In this document: positions 8,782-17,915 of the stretch, piece by piece
Layout: the number at the start of each line of letters is the position of its first letter
How positions within the stretch are numbered: position 1 is the stretch's first letter
Origin: Calothrix sp. NIES-4105
Lineage (GTDB): Bacteria; Cyanobacteriota; Cyanobacteriia; Cyanobacteriales; Nostocaceae
Length of the DNA: 64,000 nt
Direction: 5' to 3'
NCBI RefSeq assembly: GCF_002368415.1
Contig: NZ_AP018290.1
Span: 10,345,717-10,409,716, forward strand
Position numbers and translations under genes: made by a program
Notes under the pieces: generated by a model
Told to the model about the DNA's origin: nothing
Databases searched by the model: none
Seen by the model: only the letters and a program-made list of their open reading frames with translations

Positions 8782-10641
8782 ATGCACATTGATTTTAAGA
8801 AACTATTTATGACCTTTTCTAATTCTGAACCTAATTTATCTTCTGTAATTAATACATTACAGCTACTAGAAGCAGAACAAAATACGTGGAAACAAAATAC
8901 AATTTGGCTGAAGCGCTATTTTGACGAGTTGAAGCAAGAATTTAAAACTCGTCCAGAGGTAGAACAAGTAGATAAAATTCAAGAGATGATATTACAGCTT
9001 ACTGCACAAGTTAATGAGTTACAGGAACGTTTAAATCAGTGGCCTTTAGTAAGTAATAATTCAGATAGTGTAAATGTCAGTACAATAGACGCACTGCAAG
9101 AAAAAGAGGTAGGTAATTGCTTCCTTGAGTCAGAAATAGTCGAAAGTCCTGATGAGCAAGTAAAGCAGGATGTATTAGTAGAAGATGTTGCAACTGTAGG
9201 GGATGCTATTACTAAGGTAAGTGAGGATATTCAAGAACCAGATAGCCTTGAGGAGCAGGAAGAATTTGATAGAAAATTTAATGATTATGAATTTAAGCTT
9301 GAAAGAATGATGTGGATATTCAATAAGGCTTATAAAAATGATATTTTAAACCAAAACATCTCTATTCCTATTGAAGCAGAAGAATTTTTAAATGATTATA
9401 ATAAAGGTAAGAGAGATTTCTCTGAAGTAAATATTTCTGGAATAAACTTGAGTGGAGGAAAGTTTGTAGATAACCTTGATTTAAAAGGTGCCAATTTAAG
9501 TAATGCAATATTGTCTCAAGTAAATATGGGTCGCGTTAATATGGATCGCGTTAAGGGTCGTGCCTATCATATTTATCGAGCAGCAAATTTATCTGAAGCA
9601 AATTTAGAGAGTGTAGATTTAAGTGAAGCGATATTAAATGAAGTAGACTTTCAAAAAGCATCTTTGAAACAAGCGAATTTTTATAAATCATATTTAAAAA
9701 ATACTAATTTTTCAAACGCTAATTTAAAGAATGCTAATTTGAGCAAAGCTGAAATAATTGGAGCAAATTTAGAAGGAGCAAATTTGGATGGAGTAAACCT
9801 TAAAAATAGTTTTTATGATGAGACAACTATTTTTCCAGAGAATTTTGACGTTATAAATTCTGGTGCTTATTTAATTGCACCTAACGTTTCACTAAAAAAA
9901 GTTAATTTTGCATATAATAATTTAAACCATGTTAATTTAGCAGGTGCCGATTTGCAAGAATCAGATTTCAGTTTTGCTAGTTTACAACGAATAAATTTAA
10001 GCGCATCTAATTTGAATAAAGCTAATTTAAGTCAAGCACAACTTCAAGAGGCAAAACTTATTCAAGCAGAACTATGTGAATCAAATTTAAGCCAAGCTAA
10101 TTTAGAAGCAGCAAATATTACTGGCGCAAATTTACAATCGGCAGACTTGACGGCAACTTGTTTGAAGTACGCTAACCTAACAGGAAGCAGTTTATATAGA
10201 GCTAACCTCAGTCAAACAAATTTTAGTAGTGCTAATCTATCTGCGGCTAACCTTAGTAATTCAAGTCTAAATCAAGCAAACTTTTGCAATGCCAACTTAG
10301 CTGGGGCTGACTTAAGAAATACAAATCTAAAGAATTCAAAATTTGACTCAAATACTAAATTTGATGGCGCCAACTTAAGCGAATCAAATTTAGCAGGTGT
10401 TAATCTGTCTCGAAATTCACTCATTGGCACTAATTTCAGCATGTCAAATTTATGTGGGAGTGACCTCAGTTCAGCAAATTTAACGGAGGCTAATTTTTCT
10501 AAAGCTGATTTGCGTGGCGCCGATTTAACATATGCTAATTTAGAGAAAGCTGATCTCAGAAATGCAAATCTAACTGGAGCTAATTTAAAAGATACTAAAC
10601 TTACAGGCGCCATTATGCCGGATGGTACAATTCACAAATAA
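8782..10641 (+). CDS. Pentapeptide-repeat protein with N-terminal coiled coil
   Basis: 619 aa. Residues about 15-90 are rich in Glu, Gln and Leu and look like a coiled coil. An acidic linker runs to about 210. From about 215 to the end the chain is almost all A(N/D)Lxx pentapeptide repeats, interrupted near 340-375. Such repeats form a right-handed quadrilateral beta-helix and act mainly as scaffolds or decoys. No catalytic domain is present. The strong NLSxA periodicity also produces a long antisense reading frame that is not a gene. Location and partner are unknown. Confidence 0.85.
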   Translation: MHIDFKKLFMTFSNSEPNLSSVINTLQLLEAEQNTWKQNTIWLKRYFDELKQEFKTRPEVEQVDKIQEMILQLTAQVNELQERLNQWPLVSNNSDSVNVSTIDALQEKEVGNCFLESEIVESPDEQVKQDVLVEDVATVGDAITKVSEDIQEPDSLEEQEEFDRKFNDYEFKLERMMWIFNKAYKNDILNQNISIPIEAEEFLNDYNKGKRDFSEVNISGINLSGGKFVDNLDLKGANLSNAILSQVNMGRVNMDRVKGRAYHIYRAANLSEANLESVDLSEAILNEVDFQKASLKQANFYKSYLKNTNFSNANLKNANLSKAEIIGANLEGANLDGVNLKNSFYDETTIFPENFDVINSGAYLIAPNVSLKKVNFAYNNLNHVNLAGADLQESDFSFASLQRINLSASNLNKANLSQAQLQEAKLIQAELCESNLSQANLEAANITGANLQSADLTATCLKYANLTGSSLYRANLSQTNFSSANLSAANLSNSSLNQANFCNANLAGADLRNTNLKNSKFDSNTKFDGANLSESNLAGVNLSRNSLIGTNFSMSNLCGSDLSSANLTEANFSKADLRGADLTYANLEKADLRNANLTGANLKDTKLTGAIMPDGTIHK

Positions 10642-10766
10642 TCAAAAGTCTAATATATGAACTTTTTTGGCTAATTAATAAAGACGCGCGATTGCTTGTT
10701 TAGCCGCAAGAATTACGGAGACTGAAGGCAGCGTGCGTTTTTCAAAAATCTGTAGAGGAGTCCCAT

Positions 10767-11321
10767 ATGTCGGAATATAGTCCAGCTATACTGTTTTTGA
10801 TAGGCGCCTCTGGTGTTGGAAAAACGACGATAGTTAAAAGTATACAAGCGTATAATACTAATCCGCGATTAGCGTTTTTTTACTCAGACGCTCAGGGAGT
10901 TCCATCTATTGATGAAATGCTGGAGCAAGCTGGGTCATTAGAACGGTACCAAGAGTTGTTAATTCATCGGCATGTTAAATATATTACTGATAATTACTTA
11001 GATACATCTACAGTTATTTTTGAAGGACAGGCTCGTTTTAACTTTATTGAAGATGCTTGTAACAGATATGGTGTAAGGGAATATACTATTATTTTGATTG
11101 ACTGCGATTGGAAAGATATGCGCTTGCGTCTCTGTAATGAACGAAAACAACCAGAGCTAGCTAATAAAGATATGCAAAATTGGGCGCTTGTTTTACGTAA
11201 GCAAGCGCGAGAGGGAAATATTTCTATTATTGATACTTCTAAAATGATGCTTGAAGAAGCTGTGGAAATTGTTCAAAGTTATCTTACTCTTCTGGAGTGC
11301 GCTCCGCGTCTAATAAGGTAA
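10767..11321 (+). CDS. P-loop nucleotide kinase-like protein
   Basis: 184 aa. A Walker A motif GASGVGKT lies at 13-20, followed by a central parallel-beta pattern (VIFEGQARFNF and YTIILIDCDW). An RLRLCNER segment resembles the lid arginines of small-molecule or nucleoside kinases. No Walker B plus sensor set of AAA+ proteins is seen. The ATG is preceded by a good Shine-Dalgarno GAGGAG at 10755-10760. The substrate is unknown. A broken copy of its 5' part lies 2.4 kb upstream, showing a past local duplication. Confidence 0.7.
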   Translation: MSEYSPAILFLIGASGVGKTTIVKSIQAYNTNPRLAFFYSDAQGVPSIDEMLEQAGSLERYQELLIHRHVKYITDNYLDTSTVIFEGQARFNFIEDACNRYGVREYTIILIDCDWKDMRLRLCNERKQPELANKDMQNWALVLRKQAREGNISIIDTSKMMLEEAVEIVQSYLTLLECAPRLIR

Positions 11322-11327
11322 ATAGTA

Positions 11328-11427
11328 TAGGTTGGTGTTGAGGAACGTAAACGGAGTTTTCCCGCAGGGTGACTTAACAAAGAGCTTTATGAGTTAAATG
11401 TTGGGTTTCGTTCCTCCACCCAACCTA
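11328..11427. repeat. Imperfect inverted repeat, AGGTTGG family
   Basis: TAGGTTGGTGTTGAGGAACG at 11328 is matched by the complement of CGTTCCTCCACCCAACCTA ending near 11427, giving a long imperfect hairpin. Related GGTTGGGT / ACCCAACC stretches occur at about 13371-13402, 36101-36115 and 50749-50785. It follows the kinase-like gene and could end its transcript. Confidence 0.75.
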
Positions 11428-11468
11428 GAGTATGTGCTACAATTGTAGTTTAAATATTACAAAGATGT

Positions 11469-11777
11469 ATGGCGATTCCTAAGAAGGGTTCTAGATTGAT
11501 TGTTGTTGATGGTGAGAGTTATCGTTGGCGTGTTCGTAAGAAACCAACTCATGCTCAAGGTGATTATCCTGGGGTACATTTGACGGTGGCTGTTGAACAT
11601 GCACAAAATAGGGGCGCCAATTTAGTGGTGGTAATGCCACAAGGACATCCGAGCAGTTTTTGGACGCAGGTTATTGTTCCTGTTTATCCTGCTGATGTTA
11701 AGTGCGCGATAGAAAGGGCTATTTCTACTGGTTGGCAACCTCGAAAACCTGGTAAACCTTTTGAGTTGGTTTATTAA
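11469..11777 (+). CDS. Conserved hypothetical protein
   Basis: 102 aa. It starts with MAIPKKGSRLIVVDGESYRWRV and ends GWQPRKPGKPFELVY. I recognise the general type as a small conserved bacterial protein without an assigned function. It has no signal peptide, membrane segment or catalytic motif. Basic N- and C-termini flank a beta-rich centre. It stands alone between two hairpin-bearing spacers. Confidence 0.7.
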   Translation: MAIPKKGSRLIVVDGESYRWRVRKKPTHAQGDYPGVHLTVAVEHAQNRGANLVVVMPQGHPSSFWTQVIVPVYPADVKCAIERAISTGWQPRKPGKPFELVY

Positions 11778-11897
11778 TTGCACCAGGTCAGGCGCCTACG
11801 TGCGTGATATCGGTTTATCATAGGTTGCTGAATTTATATAACTTGCAAGTCGTAGTCATATCGAGTATGATTTTGATCAGTAAAGTTATATTTAGAT

Positions 11898-12668
11898 ATG
11901 AATAACGTTATTGTTGGTGCAGTTGCTAGTTTAGGTGCGGGACTTGCTACATTTATCGGCGCCTTGCCAATACTATTACCAATTCATCTAACACAGCGGG
12001 TGCAGGGAGTAATGCTGGGTTTTGGTGGGGGAGTAATGTTGGCAGCAACATCGTTTTCATTGGTGATACCGGGAACGGAAGCGGCGATGAGTCTTGGTTA
12101 TTCTAAAGCTTCTGCAGCGTTAATTATGGTTGTGGGGATATTACTTGGGGGTTTGTTTTTGCAGCTAGCGCATAAATTGCTGCCTCACGAGCATTTCGTC
12201 AAAGGGAAGGAGAGTGGGGGGGAAAGTTTGAAACGTATCTGGCTGTTTATTGCAGCAATTACAATTCATAATTTTCCTGAAGGTTTGGCTGTGGGAGTAA
12301 ATTTTGGCAACAATAATATTACAGATGGTTTACCTATAGCTATCGGTATTGGTTTGCAGAATATTCCTGAAGGTTTGGTTGTGGCGCTATCGCTTGTCAC
12401 CGAAGGGTATTCTAAAGGTTATGCGCTTTGGGTTTCGCTATTAACGGGTTTGGTTGAACCTATCGGTGGTTTGATCGGCGCCTCTGTTGTAAGTATTGCG
12501 AATTTTGTTTTGCCTTGGGCGATGGCATTCGCTGCGGGCGCCATGTTATTTGTAATTAGCGACGAAATTATTCCAGAATCGCATCGTAAAGGTTTGGAGA
12601 AAGAAGGTACGATTGGTGTGATGGTAGGTTTTGTAGTGATGATGTTCTTAGATGTTGCACTTGGATGA
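11898..12668 (+). CDS. ZIP-family divalent metal transporter
   Basis: 256 aa integral membrane protein with about eight hydrophobic segments. The metal-binding motifs of the ZIP family are visible: HNFPEGLAVG (124-133) in TM4 and QNIPEGLVVA (154-163) in TM5. A short histidine-poor loop at about 95-112 replaces the long His-rich loop of other ZIPs. It probably imports zinc, iron or related cations across the plasma membrane (family knowledge). It converges with the YjbQ-type gene, with a shared hairpin between them. Confidence 0.88.
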   Translation: MNNVIVGAVASLGAGLATFIGALPILLPIHLTQRVQGVMLGFGGGVMLAATSFSLVIPGTEAAMSLGYSKASAALIMVVGILLGGLFLQLAHKLLPHEHFVKGKESGGESLKRIWLFIAAITIHNFPEGLAVGVNFGNNNITDGLPIAIGIGLQNIPEGLVVALSLVTEGYSKGYALWVSLLTGLVEPIGGLIGASVVSIANFVLPWAMAFAAGAMLFVISDEIIPESHRKGLEKEGTIGVMVGFVVMMFLDVALG

Positions 12669-12682
12669 TGGCATTTTAGTAC

Positions 12683-12736
12683 GGGCGGGTTCACGCTTCT
12701 TTTCCATTTTTTACTAAGTTATAAGTAAACCCGTCC
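12683..12736. terminator. Hairpin between convergent genes, GGGCGGGTT family
   Basis: GGGCGGGTT at 12683-12691 pairs with AACCCGTCC at 12728-12736, with a long AT-rich loop. It lies between the stops of the convergent ZIP and YjbQ genes and touches the latter stop codon. Position suggests a bidirectional terminator. It is also a member of the repeat family at 7225 and 32579. Confidence 0.6.
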
Positions 12737-13149
12737 TAGCTGGATATATGAACTACTAATTCTCTAACGTGGTTGTGTTGACGGTGTTCCCATATATAAA
12801 TTCCTTGCCATGTTCCTAGTACTAGTTGTCCTCGGTTGATAGGGATGTGTTCTGAGGTGTGAGTGATGGCTGTACGGATGTGTGCTGGCATGTCGTCGGG
12901 GCCTTCAGCATCGTGGATGTATTTTGCTGACTCAGGTACGAGCTGTGCCATGAAGTTTGCTAAATCTTTTAATACGTCGGGGTCAGCGTTTTCTTGGATG
13001 ATTAAGCTAGCGGATGTATGGCGCAAAAATAGGGTGCAAAGTCCTGTGTCTACTTTTGATTCGGCTACTATCTCAGCTATGTTTGATGTGATGTTACGTA
13101 GCGATTTAGCGTTAGTAGATATTCTGAGTAATTTTTGATAGTGAGACAT
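12736..13149 (-). CDS. YjbQ family (UPF0047) protein, thiamine-phosphate synthase-like
   Basis: 137 aa, the usual length. Conserved family residues are seen in HTSASLIIQENADPDV, DAEGPDDMPAHIR, and QGIYIWEHR with a final HVRELVVHI. YjbQ proteins are associated with a secondary thiamine-phosphate synthase activity in bacteria; the physiological role is not settled. The gene stands alone and its promoter should lie in 13150-13423. Confidence 0.85.
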   Translation of the reverse strand: MSHYQKLLRISTNAKSLRNITSNIAEIVAESKVDTGLCTLFLRHTSASLIIQENADPDVLKDLANFMAQLVPESAKYIHDAEGPDDMPAHIRTAITHTSEHIPINRGQLVLGTWQGIYIWEHRQHNHVRELVVHISS

Positions 13150-13423
13150 TACTTAATAGTCAATAGTATATTCTCTAGATATTATAACGTAGGGTGCGTG
13201 ACAGCTTTTACAAACTTCAAATCAAACACAAAATTAAACTGCTGTCACGCACCATTTAGATACAGCAAATTCCAGGTATGTGAGGTACATAAATAATGCC
13301 CAAACCCTTGTAAAGACCGTACATGCCCGGTCTCTACATGTACCGCATATACACGAAATCCGCTGTATATGTTGGGTTACGCAAAGCCTCCACCCAACCT
13401 ACAATGTTATATTATGATAATTT
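13150..13423. repeat. Spacer with hairpins and a variant palindrome
   Basis: The spacer holds GGTGCGTGACAGC (13193-13205) pairing perfectly with GCTGTCACGCACC (13241-13253). It also has a degenerate palindrome around GACCGTACATGCCCGGTC (about 13315-13332), followed by TCTCTAC. A GGTTGGG-family stretch (TTGGGTTACGCAAAGCCTCC then ACCCAACC) ends near 13402. The first hairpin has a relative with compensating base changes at 51029-51088. No gene is visible. Confidence 0.75.
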
Positions 13424-14245
13424 TTAGTTTTTAAGTTCTCCGACAATTGGTTTATTTGCTAAATCTTTTAAATTTACGTCAGTTAATAAGTTTGTCCAGT
13501 CTTGTTGAAGAGTTGGATTTCTTGGTTCGGCAATACGAAGTGCGGCTAATTCGTTTAATGCAGTGTACCATATACCAGTTTGAGCATACACTGCTATTTT
13601 CCCGCGCGGTGTAGTTGCTGCTTTTAACTGTTTTTCTAAACCTGAAGAAAGTGGCATTCTTCGGAGTGAACCGCTAACGAAAATTGGTATGGATGATTTC
13701 GAGGTTTGGCAATAAAGTTTAAAGTACCATTGGTAAGTTTTATTAATCTCTAAGGGTTTTGCTGTTTTTAATTTCAAACCAAAAATACCAGGTTGAGAAG
13801 GTATGTTAAACGTAGTTCGCATCACATCGTTTTTTGTTTCATCTTGCAAAGAAAATTCGCTACTTGATACTTGATGCGATTGAAAAGGTATATAAAACCA
13901 TAAAGTCGGATTTTCTTCAATTGCTAACCTTGAGTTGTAAATTGGTACTAAAGCAGTTAATGGCATTTCTACATTTGGACAGTCACCTCGACTGCCAGTA
14001 CCCTTTCTGCCACTAGGTCTACCTTGGCTGGAACCGTCTGGCTCATTTGTATTAAAATGAATTCGTATATTACCGCTATCGACTTGATTTGTTTGTGCCT
14101 TGACTGGTAAGAAATATAACATAACAATCAAGGTGAGAAAACTTATAAGCACTGAAGTGCTTGTTCCAAGAACCCCAGTGCTTGTTCCGAGCAATTGCCG
14201 CAGCGTCGTTATGATAATTTTGTACTGTGTGTAAGTATTTAGCAT
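13424..14245 (-). CDS. DUF928 domain protein, exported or membrane-anchored
   Basis: About 273 aa from the ATG at 14245; a TTG nine bases upstream is less likely. A hydrophobic N-terminal segment (LISFLTLIVMLYFLPVKA) looks like a signal peptide or anchor. The DUF928 signature GRKGTGSRGDCP and the ALVPIYNSR strand follow. DUF928 genes often sit behind CHAT/CHASE2 genes in filamentous cyanobacteria (from memory), and here it follows such a gene by 66 bp. A 21-bp direct repeat just before the hydrophobic core encodes GTSTGVL-GTSTSVL. The function is unknown. Confidence 0.8.
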   Translation of the reverse strand: MLNTYTQYKIIITTLRQLLGTSTGVLGTSTSVLISFLTLIVMLYFLPVKAQTNQVDSGNIRIHFNTNEPDGSSQGRPSGRKGTGSRGDCPNVEMPLTALVPIYNSRLAIEENPTLWFYIPFQSHQVSSSEFSLQDETKNDVMRTTFNIPSQPGIFGLKLKTAKPLEINKTYQWYFKLYCQTSKSSIPIFVSGSLRRMPLSSGLEKQLKAATTPRGKIAVYAQTGIWYTALNELAALRIAEPRNPTLQQDWTNLLTDVNLKDLANKPIVGELKN

Positions 14246-14311
14246 ATGCCACAAGTAAGGAGAAATATTTAGTTCTATAGTTTCATGTAGATGAGAATAT
14301 TTTTTTATGCA

Positions 14312-16672
14312 TTATTTAATCTGTTGCTTTGACTGAACATACAACCTCAAACCCGCAGTACTTAACAACAAAACTAGCGTCGATGGTACTAACGGCGCCC
14401 AAACCCCTAAAATTAAGACATAAACACAAATTCCATATAAAACTCCACAACTAATAATTGTCGCCAAAATCAGGCGCCGTGTTTCACTAATATTCAAAGC
14501 AATAGTTGCTCCCACCAAAGACCAAGACCATATCCATAAATATTCGCTCCATTTAGGCAATACATTCAATAAAGGGCGATTATTTAAAACAGCACTGACA
14601 ATTTGGCTGACCATATGTGCTTGCACAACCACACCCGCTACTTGACTATGAGGCCATTTTCCTTTCGTATAAGGTGTAGACCAACGAAGGTCATTAAAGC
14701 TGTCGGCAGTTGTACCAATTAGAACAATCTTATCCTTAACTAAATCACCACTTAACTTATTATCCAAAACGTATTGGACGGTTAATTGTTTAATATATGG
14801 AGTTCCTGCACGCCAGTTCAAAAGTACTTGATGACCTCGACTATCTATATTATGATAACCACCACTATCTGACCTCAAATTCTTAAATACCTTATTGCCT
14901 ATTTCTAAATTTTTATCCCAGGTTAAATTAGAACGAATATTCTCAGTCGCTAGATAACGTCTAGCAACTTGAAAACTGAAAGATTTATCAGTTTTGCATC
15001 TAGCTTCTGGTGCAACTGGAGGCGCCATTGCCAAGAGTTGACGACGTAGAATAGTATCAGGGTCAGGAACTACATCGCTAAAACCAATATTTGACGGTGT
15101 AACTTCGGGTGGTGGTGGAACTCCTGGGTCTGCACTGTCTTCACCACCTTTGCAAACAGTGACGAAGTTATCACTTTGCATAACCTTAGCCAAATTTTTA
15201 AAGTTATCTTGAACAGGGTTTTCTCGGTAAATGTCTAAACCAATTACACGGGGGTTAAAATGCTGTATTTTCTCCATAACGGAAGTAAGAGTTCGGTCTG
15301 ATAAAGACATTCCTTGTCTTTCTTGCGGACTTTGCGCTTGAACATCTGCTTCTGTCACCGTTATAACTACGATTCGATTATCAGGTTGTTCTGCAGGACG
15401 AATACGCATGATTTGGTCGAAAGCAGAAAGCTCCCATGATTCCATTATTCCAGTTGCGCGCGCTCCTATTATGAAAGCGCTAATCAGCAAACTCACTTGA
15501 ACTAATGTACTAAATAAAAATGAATTGGGTAAATGACTGTTATGTGCAATTCTGTTGGTTCTCCAAATTAAAGGTGCTGCTGCTGGGTTTTGACAAATTA
15601 CAGGTAACCAACTTGCACAAGGATATTCGTCTTCTAATCCTTGTAACCTTGCTTGTGCTTCTCGCACTGACATATATAAAGACTTACCAGTTGCAAATGC
15701 TTCGATAAAGTTTTTTAAAAATGCCTGTGCTATGACATCTGGAACTGGTTCACGCATGACTATAATTTGCGGAATATGTAGCGATGCTAAATCACGCGCG
15801 AGTCCAAGACCATCACACGAATTAAAGATTGCTAAACTTAAACCATTAGATAATGCTGCTTGTAAACCGTTTTTTAACTGTAAAATCGTTAAACTATCTG
15901 TTTTGTTGATTTGAATAGTACCCGTGTCTCCATTTAATTGACTATAGCTATGTCCAGCAAAGAAAATAATATCCCATCCTTGCTTATCCCAAAGCCAATA
16001 ATCTAACTCTCGACGTTGTGGTTCTACTAAAAATTTTGTTTGTGCGTTTGTCAGTTCTAAAATTGCTCGGTCTTTTTGTATATCAATTCCCTCGCTGTTT
16101 CCCAAAATTGCTAAAATTCGCATTGGACGATTTCTAGTTGCAACGGGTTTGATATATTCAAACTCTCTAGAACTGAGACACGCTACTGCATTTATATAAT
16201 CTTCAAAAAAATCCCATAAATGCCACGGAATTTTCCGAACTTCTTCGTTCTCTGTCTCGAATATAAATTTTATCTCATCCAAGGGCGCCAGCTTGGTGCG
16301 TAACTTTTGAGTAACATATATAAACGATAAAGATTTAAACCATAAATTAATATGATGCTGTAACTGTTTACATAAACTGCCAAATTCTATCAGCGAAACG
16401 TTAGTGATATCTTCTTCTTCTACTTCAACGTCACTATCATATTGGAAATCATTTCTAAATCTTCGCCAACTTGTATCTTGATACAATGCTTCGTGGAGCA
16501 AACAGTAAAGTAGCTGCCAACGTCGATATAAGTCTGAAATTTCTGGTGTAGCAGGCAAACTTCCTACCATTTGTATTGGTACATTAGTCTCTTCCCATAA
16601 TTGAACTGTAACAGTCGAAAAACCCTGTCTGAAATCACCTTTACCGAAATTTAGTATTACTAATTTTGTCAT
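14312..16672 (-). CDS. CHAT protease domain fused to CHASE2 sensor and membrane helices
   Basis: 786 aa. The N-terminal half is a CHAT (caspase/HetF-related) protease with catalytic dyad His241 in FFAGHSYS and Cys286 in FNSCDGLG. The ASWLPVICQNP end box lies at 353-363. TM1 is at about 386-405, followed by an extracytoplasmic CHASE2 sensor domain (about 410-690; AFDQIMRIRP and IVVITVTEAD are typical). Two to three C-terminal helices follow (about 700-778). The CHAT domain thus sits in the cytoplasm with its sensor outside. It overlaps the upstream DUF1822 gene by 4 bp (ATGA), so the two are translationally coupled in an operon with the sigma factor. Confidence 0.88.
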   Translation of the reverse strand: MTKLVILNFGKGDFRQGFSTVTVQLWEETNVPIQMVGSLPATPEISDLYRRWQLLYCLLHEALYQDTSWRRFRNDFQYDSDVEVEEEDITNVSLIEFGSLCKQLQHHINLWFKSLSFIYVTQKLRTKLAPLDEIKFIFETENEEVRKIPWHLWDFFEDYINAVACLSSREFEYIKPVATRNRPMRILAILGNSEGIDIQKDRAILELTNAQTKFLVEPQRRELDYWLWDKQGWDIIFFAGHSYSQLNGDTGTIQINKTDSLTILQLKNGLQAALSNGLSLAIFNSCDGLGLARDLASLHIPQIIVMREPVPDVIAQAFLKNFIEAFATGKSLYMSVREAQARLQGLEDEYPCASWLPVICQNPAAAPLIWRTNRIAHNSHLPNSFLFSTLVQVSLLISAFIIGARATGIMESWELSAFDQIMRIRPAEQPDNRIVVITVTEADVQAQSPQERQGMSLSDRTLTSVMEKIQHFNPRVIGLDIYRENPVQDNFKNLAKVMQSDNFVTVCKGGEDSADPGVPPPPEVTPSNIGFSDVVPDPDTILRRQLLAMAPPVAPEARCKTDKSFSFQVARRYLATENIRSNLTWDKNLEIGNKVFKNLRSDSGGYHNIDSRGHQVLLNWRAGTPYIKQLTVQYVLDNKLSGDLVKDKIVLIGTTADSFNDLRWSTPYTKGKWPHSQVAGVVVQAHMVSQIVSAVLNNRPLLNVLPKWSEYLWIWSWSLVGATIALNISETRRLILATIISCGVLYGICVYVLILGVWAPLVPSTLVLLLSTAGLRLYVQSKQQIK

Positions 16673-17892
16673 GGCGCCTTGCCAATGAGTGCATCAAGTA
16701 TGAAGTCTTCTTTTATAATTACACCGTTTAGTAACAACTGAACGCTAAAAGATTTTCCGAAAGGAAACTTAAATCTTTTTAATTGGATGTAATTGTCATG
16801 ATTCCTGGAAACTACTTCTTGAACTGTAGCCCCACTAGGTAACAGTAGAGAAAGTTTTATTCCAGTTGGCAAATATAGTTCTCCGCTTGTTGGATATAAT
16901 TGCACACGAATATTTACTTTGTCATCTATCCCAGGTGATAAACCGATTAATAGTACAACAGCTTGATTACCTAACTGCATTCCTAAATCAATTAACTTGG
17001 CGCCTTGGGTACGTGCGGTCGTTAAAGCGGTATCATGTCTAAATTGAGCAGCTAAAGTTCTTTGTTGCAGGTTCAATAAAGCATCAACATGTTGCCAACC
17101 TGCTTCAAAAGTGTCTTTTAGCCATAAGCTTAAATTTGTAAAATTATGGGAGGGATTACTAACATTAGCTCTTTTTTGATATAACTCACGTCTCCATACA
17201 TTAGATGCGATGAAAGCATTCCACTCTTCAAAATCGGAATATAAACGGGGTGAGTAAATATTTGGGTGACTTAATAAAGTTAGCAACTGTTGCGTGCGTT
17301 CTGTTGATGTCGTTGATAAAGGTTGAAATTGTAATTGCGGTTGACAGTACTGACGCGCGACCCACATGATATTTAAGTCTTCAATCAGGAATGAGTTTTC
17401 TAGACAGTATGTTCTCGTTAGTTGATTGAAGGAAGCATGATTAATAATTTGTTGGTGAGTCGTATATCCCCATACTCGTAACCATGATTGCTCTAAATCT
17501 AACTGTACAGCTAAGTAATATTGTCCAGCCCAATCAGGAATATTAACCCATTCTGCTTCGACTTCAAATTCCGAGGGATTACTTTTATCTTTAGGTATAA
17601 TTACTAATTTGGTGTTATTAACAGTAACATTACACCCGTTGACTACTTCCCAAAATGTAGCTAAATCATCCAAACCAGGAGTTGTTATATCACTAAATTC
17701 AGAACTATCCTTTAACCAATTTACAAAAATATTCAAAGATAAATAATTTAAGAACGCACGCCAACGCGCGGCGGTCGTAGAATATATTTGTAAAGAAGTT
17801 TGCTGCCATGCGTCACATTTAGCTTGGGGTGATATTTCTAACCACAATTGGTTAGGATAAATAGTTTGCAATTCCAACAATTTGTAACTCAT
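16669..17892 (-). CDS. DUF1822 family protein
   Basis: 407 aa, soluble. The conserved C-terminal block begins LGMQLGNQAVVLLIGLSP, includes NIRVQLYPTSGELYLP, and ends VVSRNHDNYIQL-KRFKFPFGKSFSVQLLLNG. The same block occurs in the protein at 20596-21756. It lies between the sigma-like gene (23 bp upstream) and the CHAT gene (4-bp overlap). No enzymatic motif is visible. From context it could be the anti-sigma or adaptor partner, or the CHAT substrate; this is inference. Confidence 0.8.
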   Translation of the reverse strand: MSYKLLELQTIYPNQLWLEISPQAKCDAWQQTSLQIYSTTAARWRAFLNYLSLNIFVNWLKDSSEFSDITTPGLDDLATFWEVVNGCNVTVNNTKLVIIPKDKSNPSEFEVEAEWVNIPDWAGQYYLAVQLDLEQSWLRVWGYTTHQQIINHASFNQLTRTYCLENSFLIEDLNIMWVARQYCQPQLQFQPLSTTSTERTQQLLTLLSHPNIYSPRLYSDFEEWNAFIASNVWRRELYQKRANVSNPSHNFTNLSLWLKDTFEAGWQHVDALLNLQQRTLAAQFRHDTALTTARTQGAKLIDLGMQLGNQAVVLLIGLSPGIDDKVNIRVQLYPTSGELYLPTGIKLSLLLPSGATVQEVVSRNHDNYIQLKRFKFPFGKSFSVQLLLNGVIIKEDFILDALIGKAP

Positions 17893-17915
17893 ATTATTAG
17901 TTTAATAGAAAATCA

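Noticed and set aside
10272-10613. 113-codon minus-strand frame in the pentapeptide gene
   Set aside because: It is the mirror of the A(N/D)Lxx periodicity (repeated KLA/KSA residues), expected as a shadow of repeat DNA.
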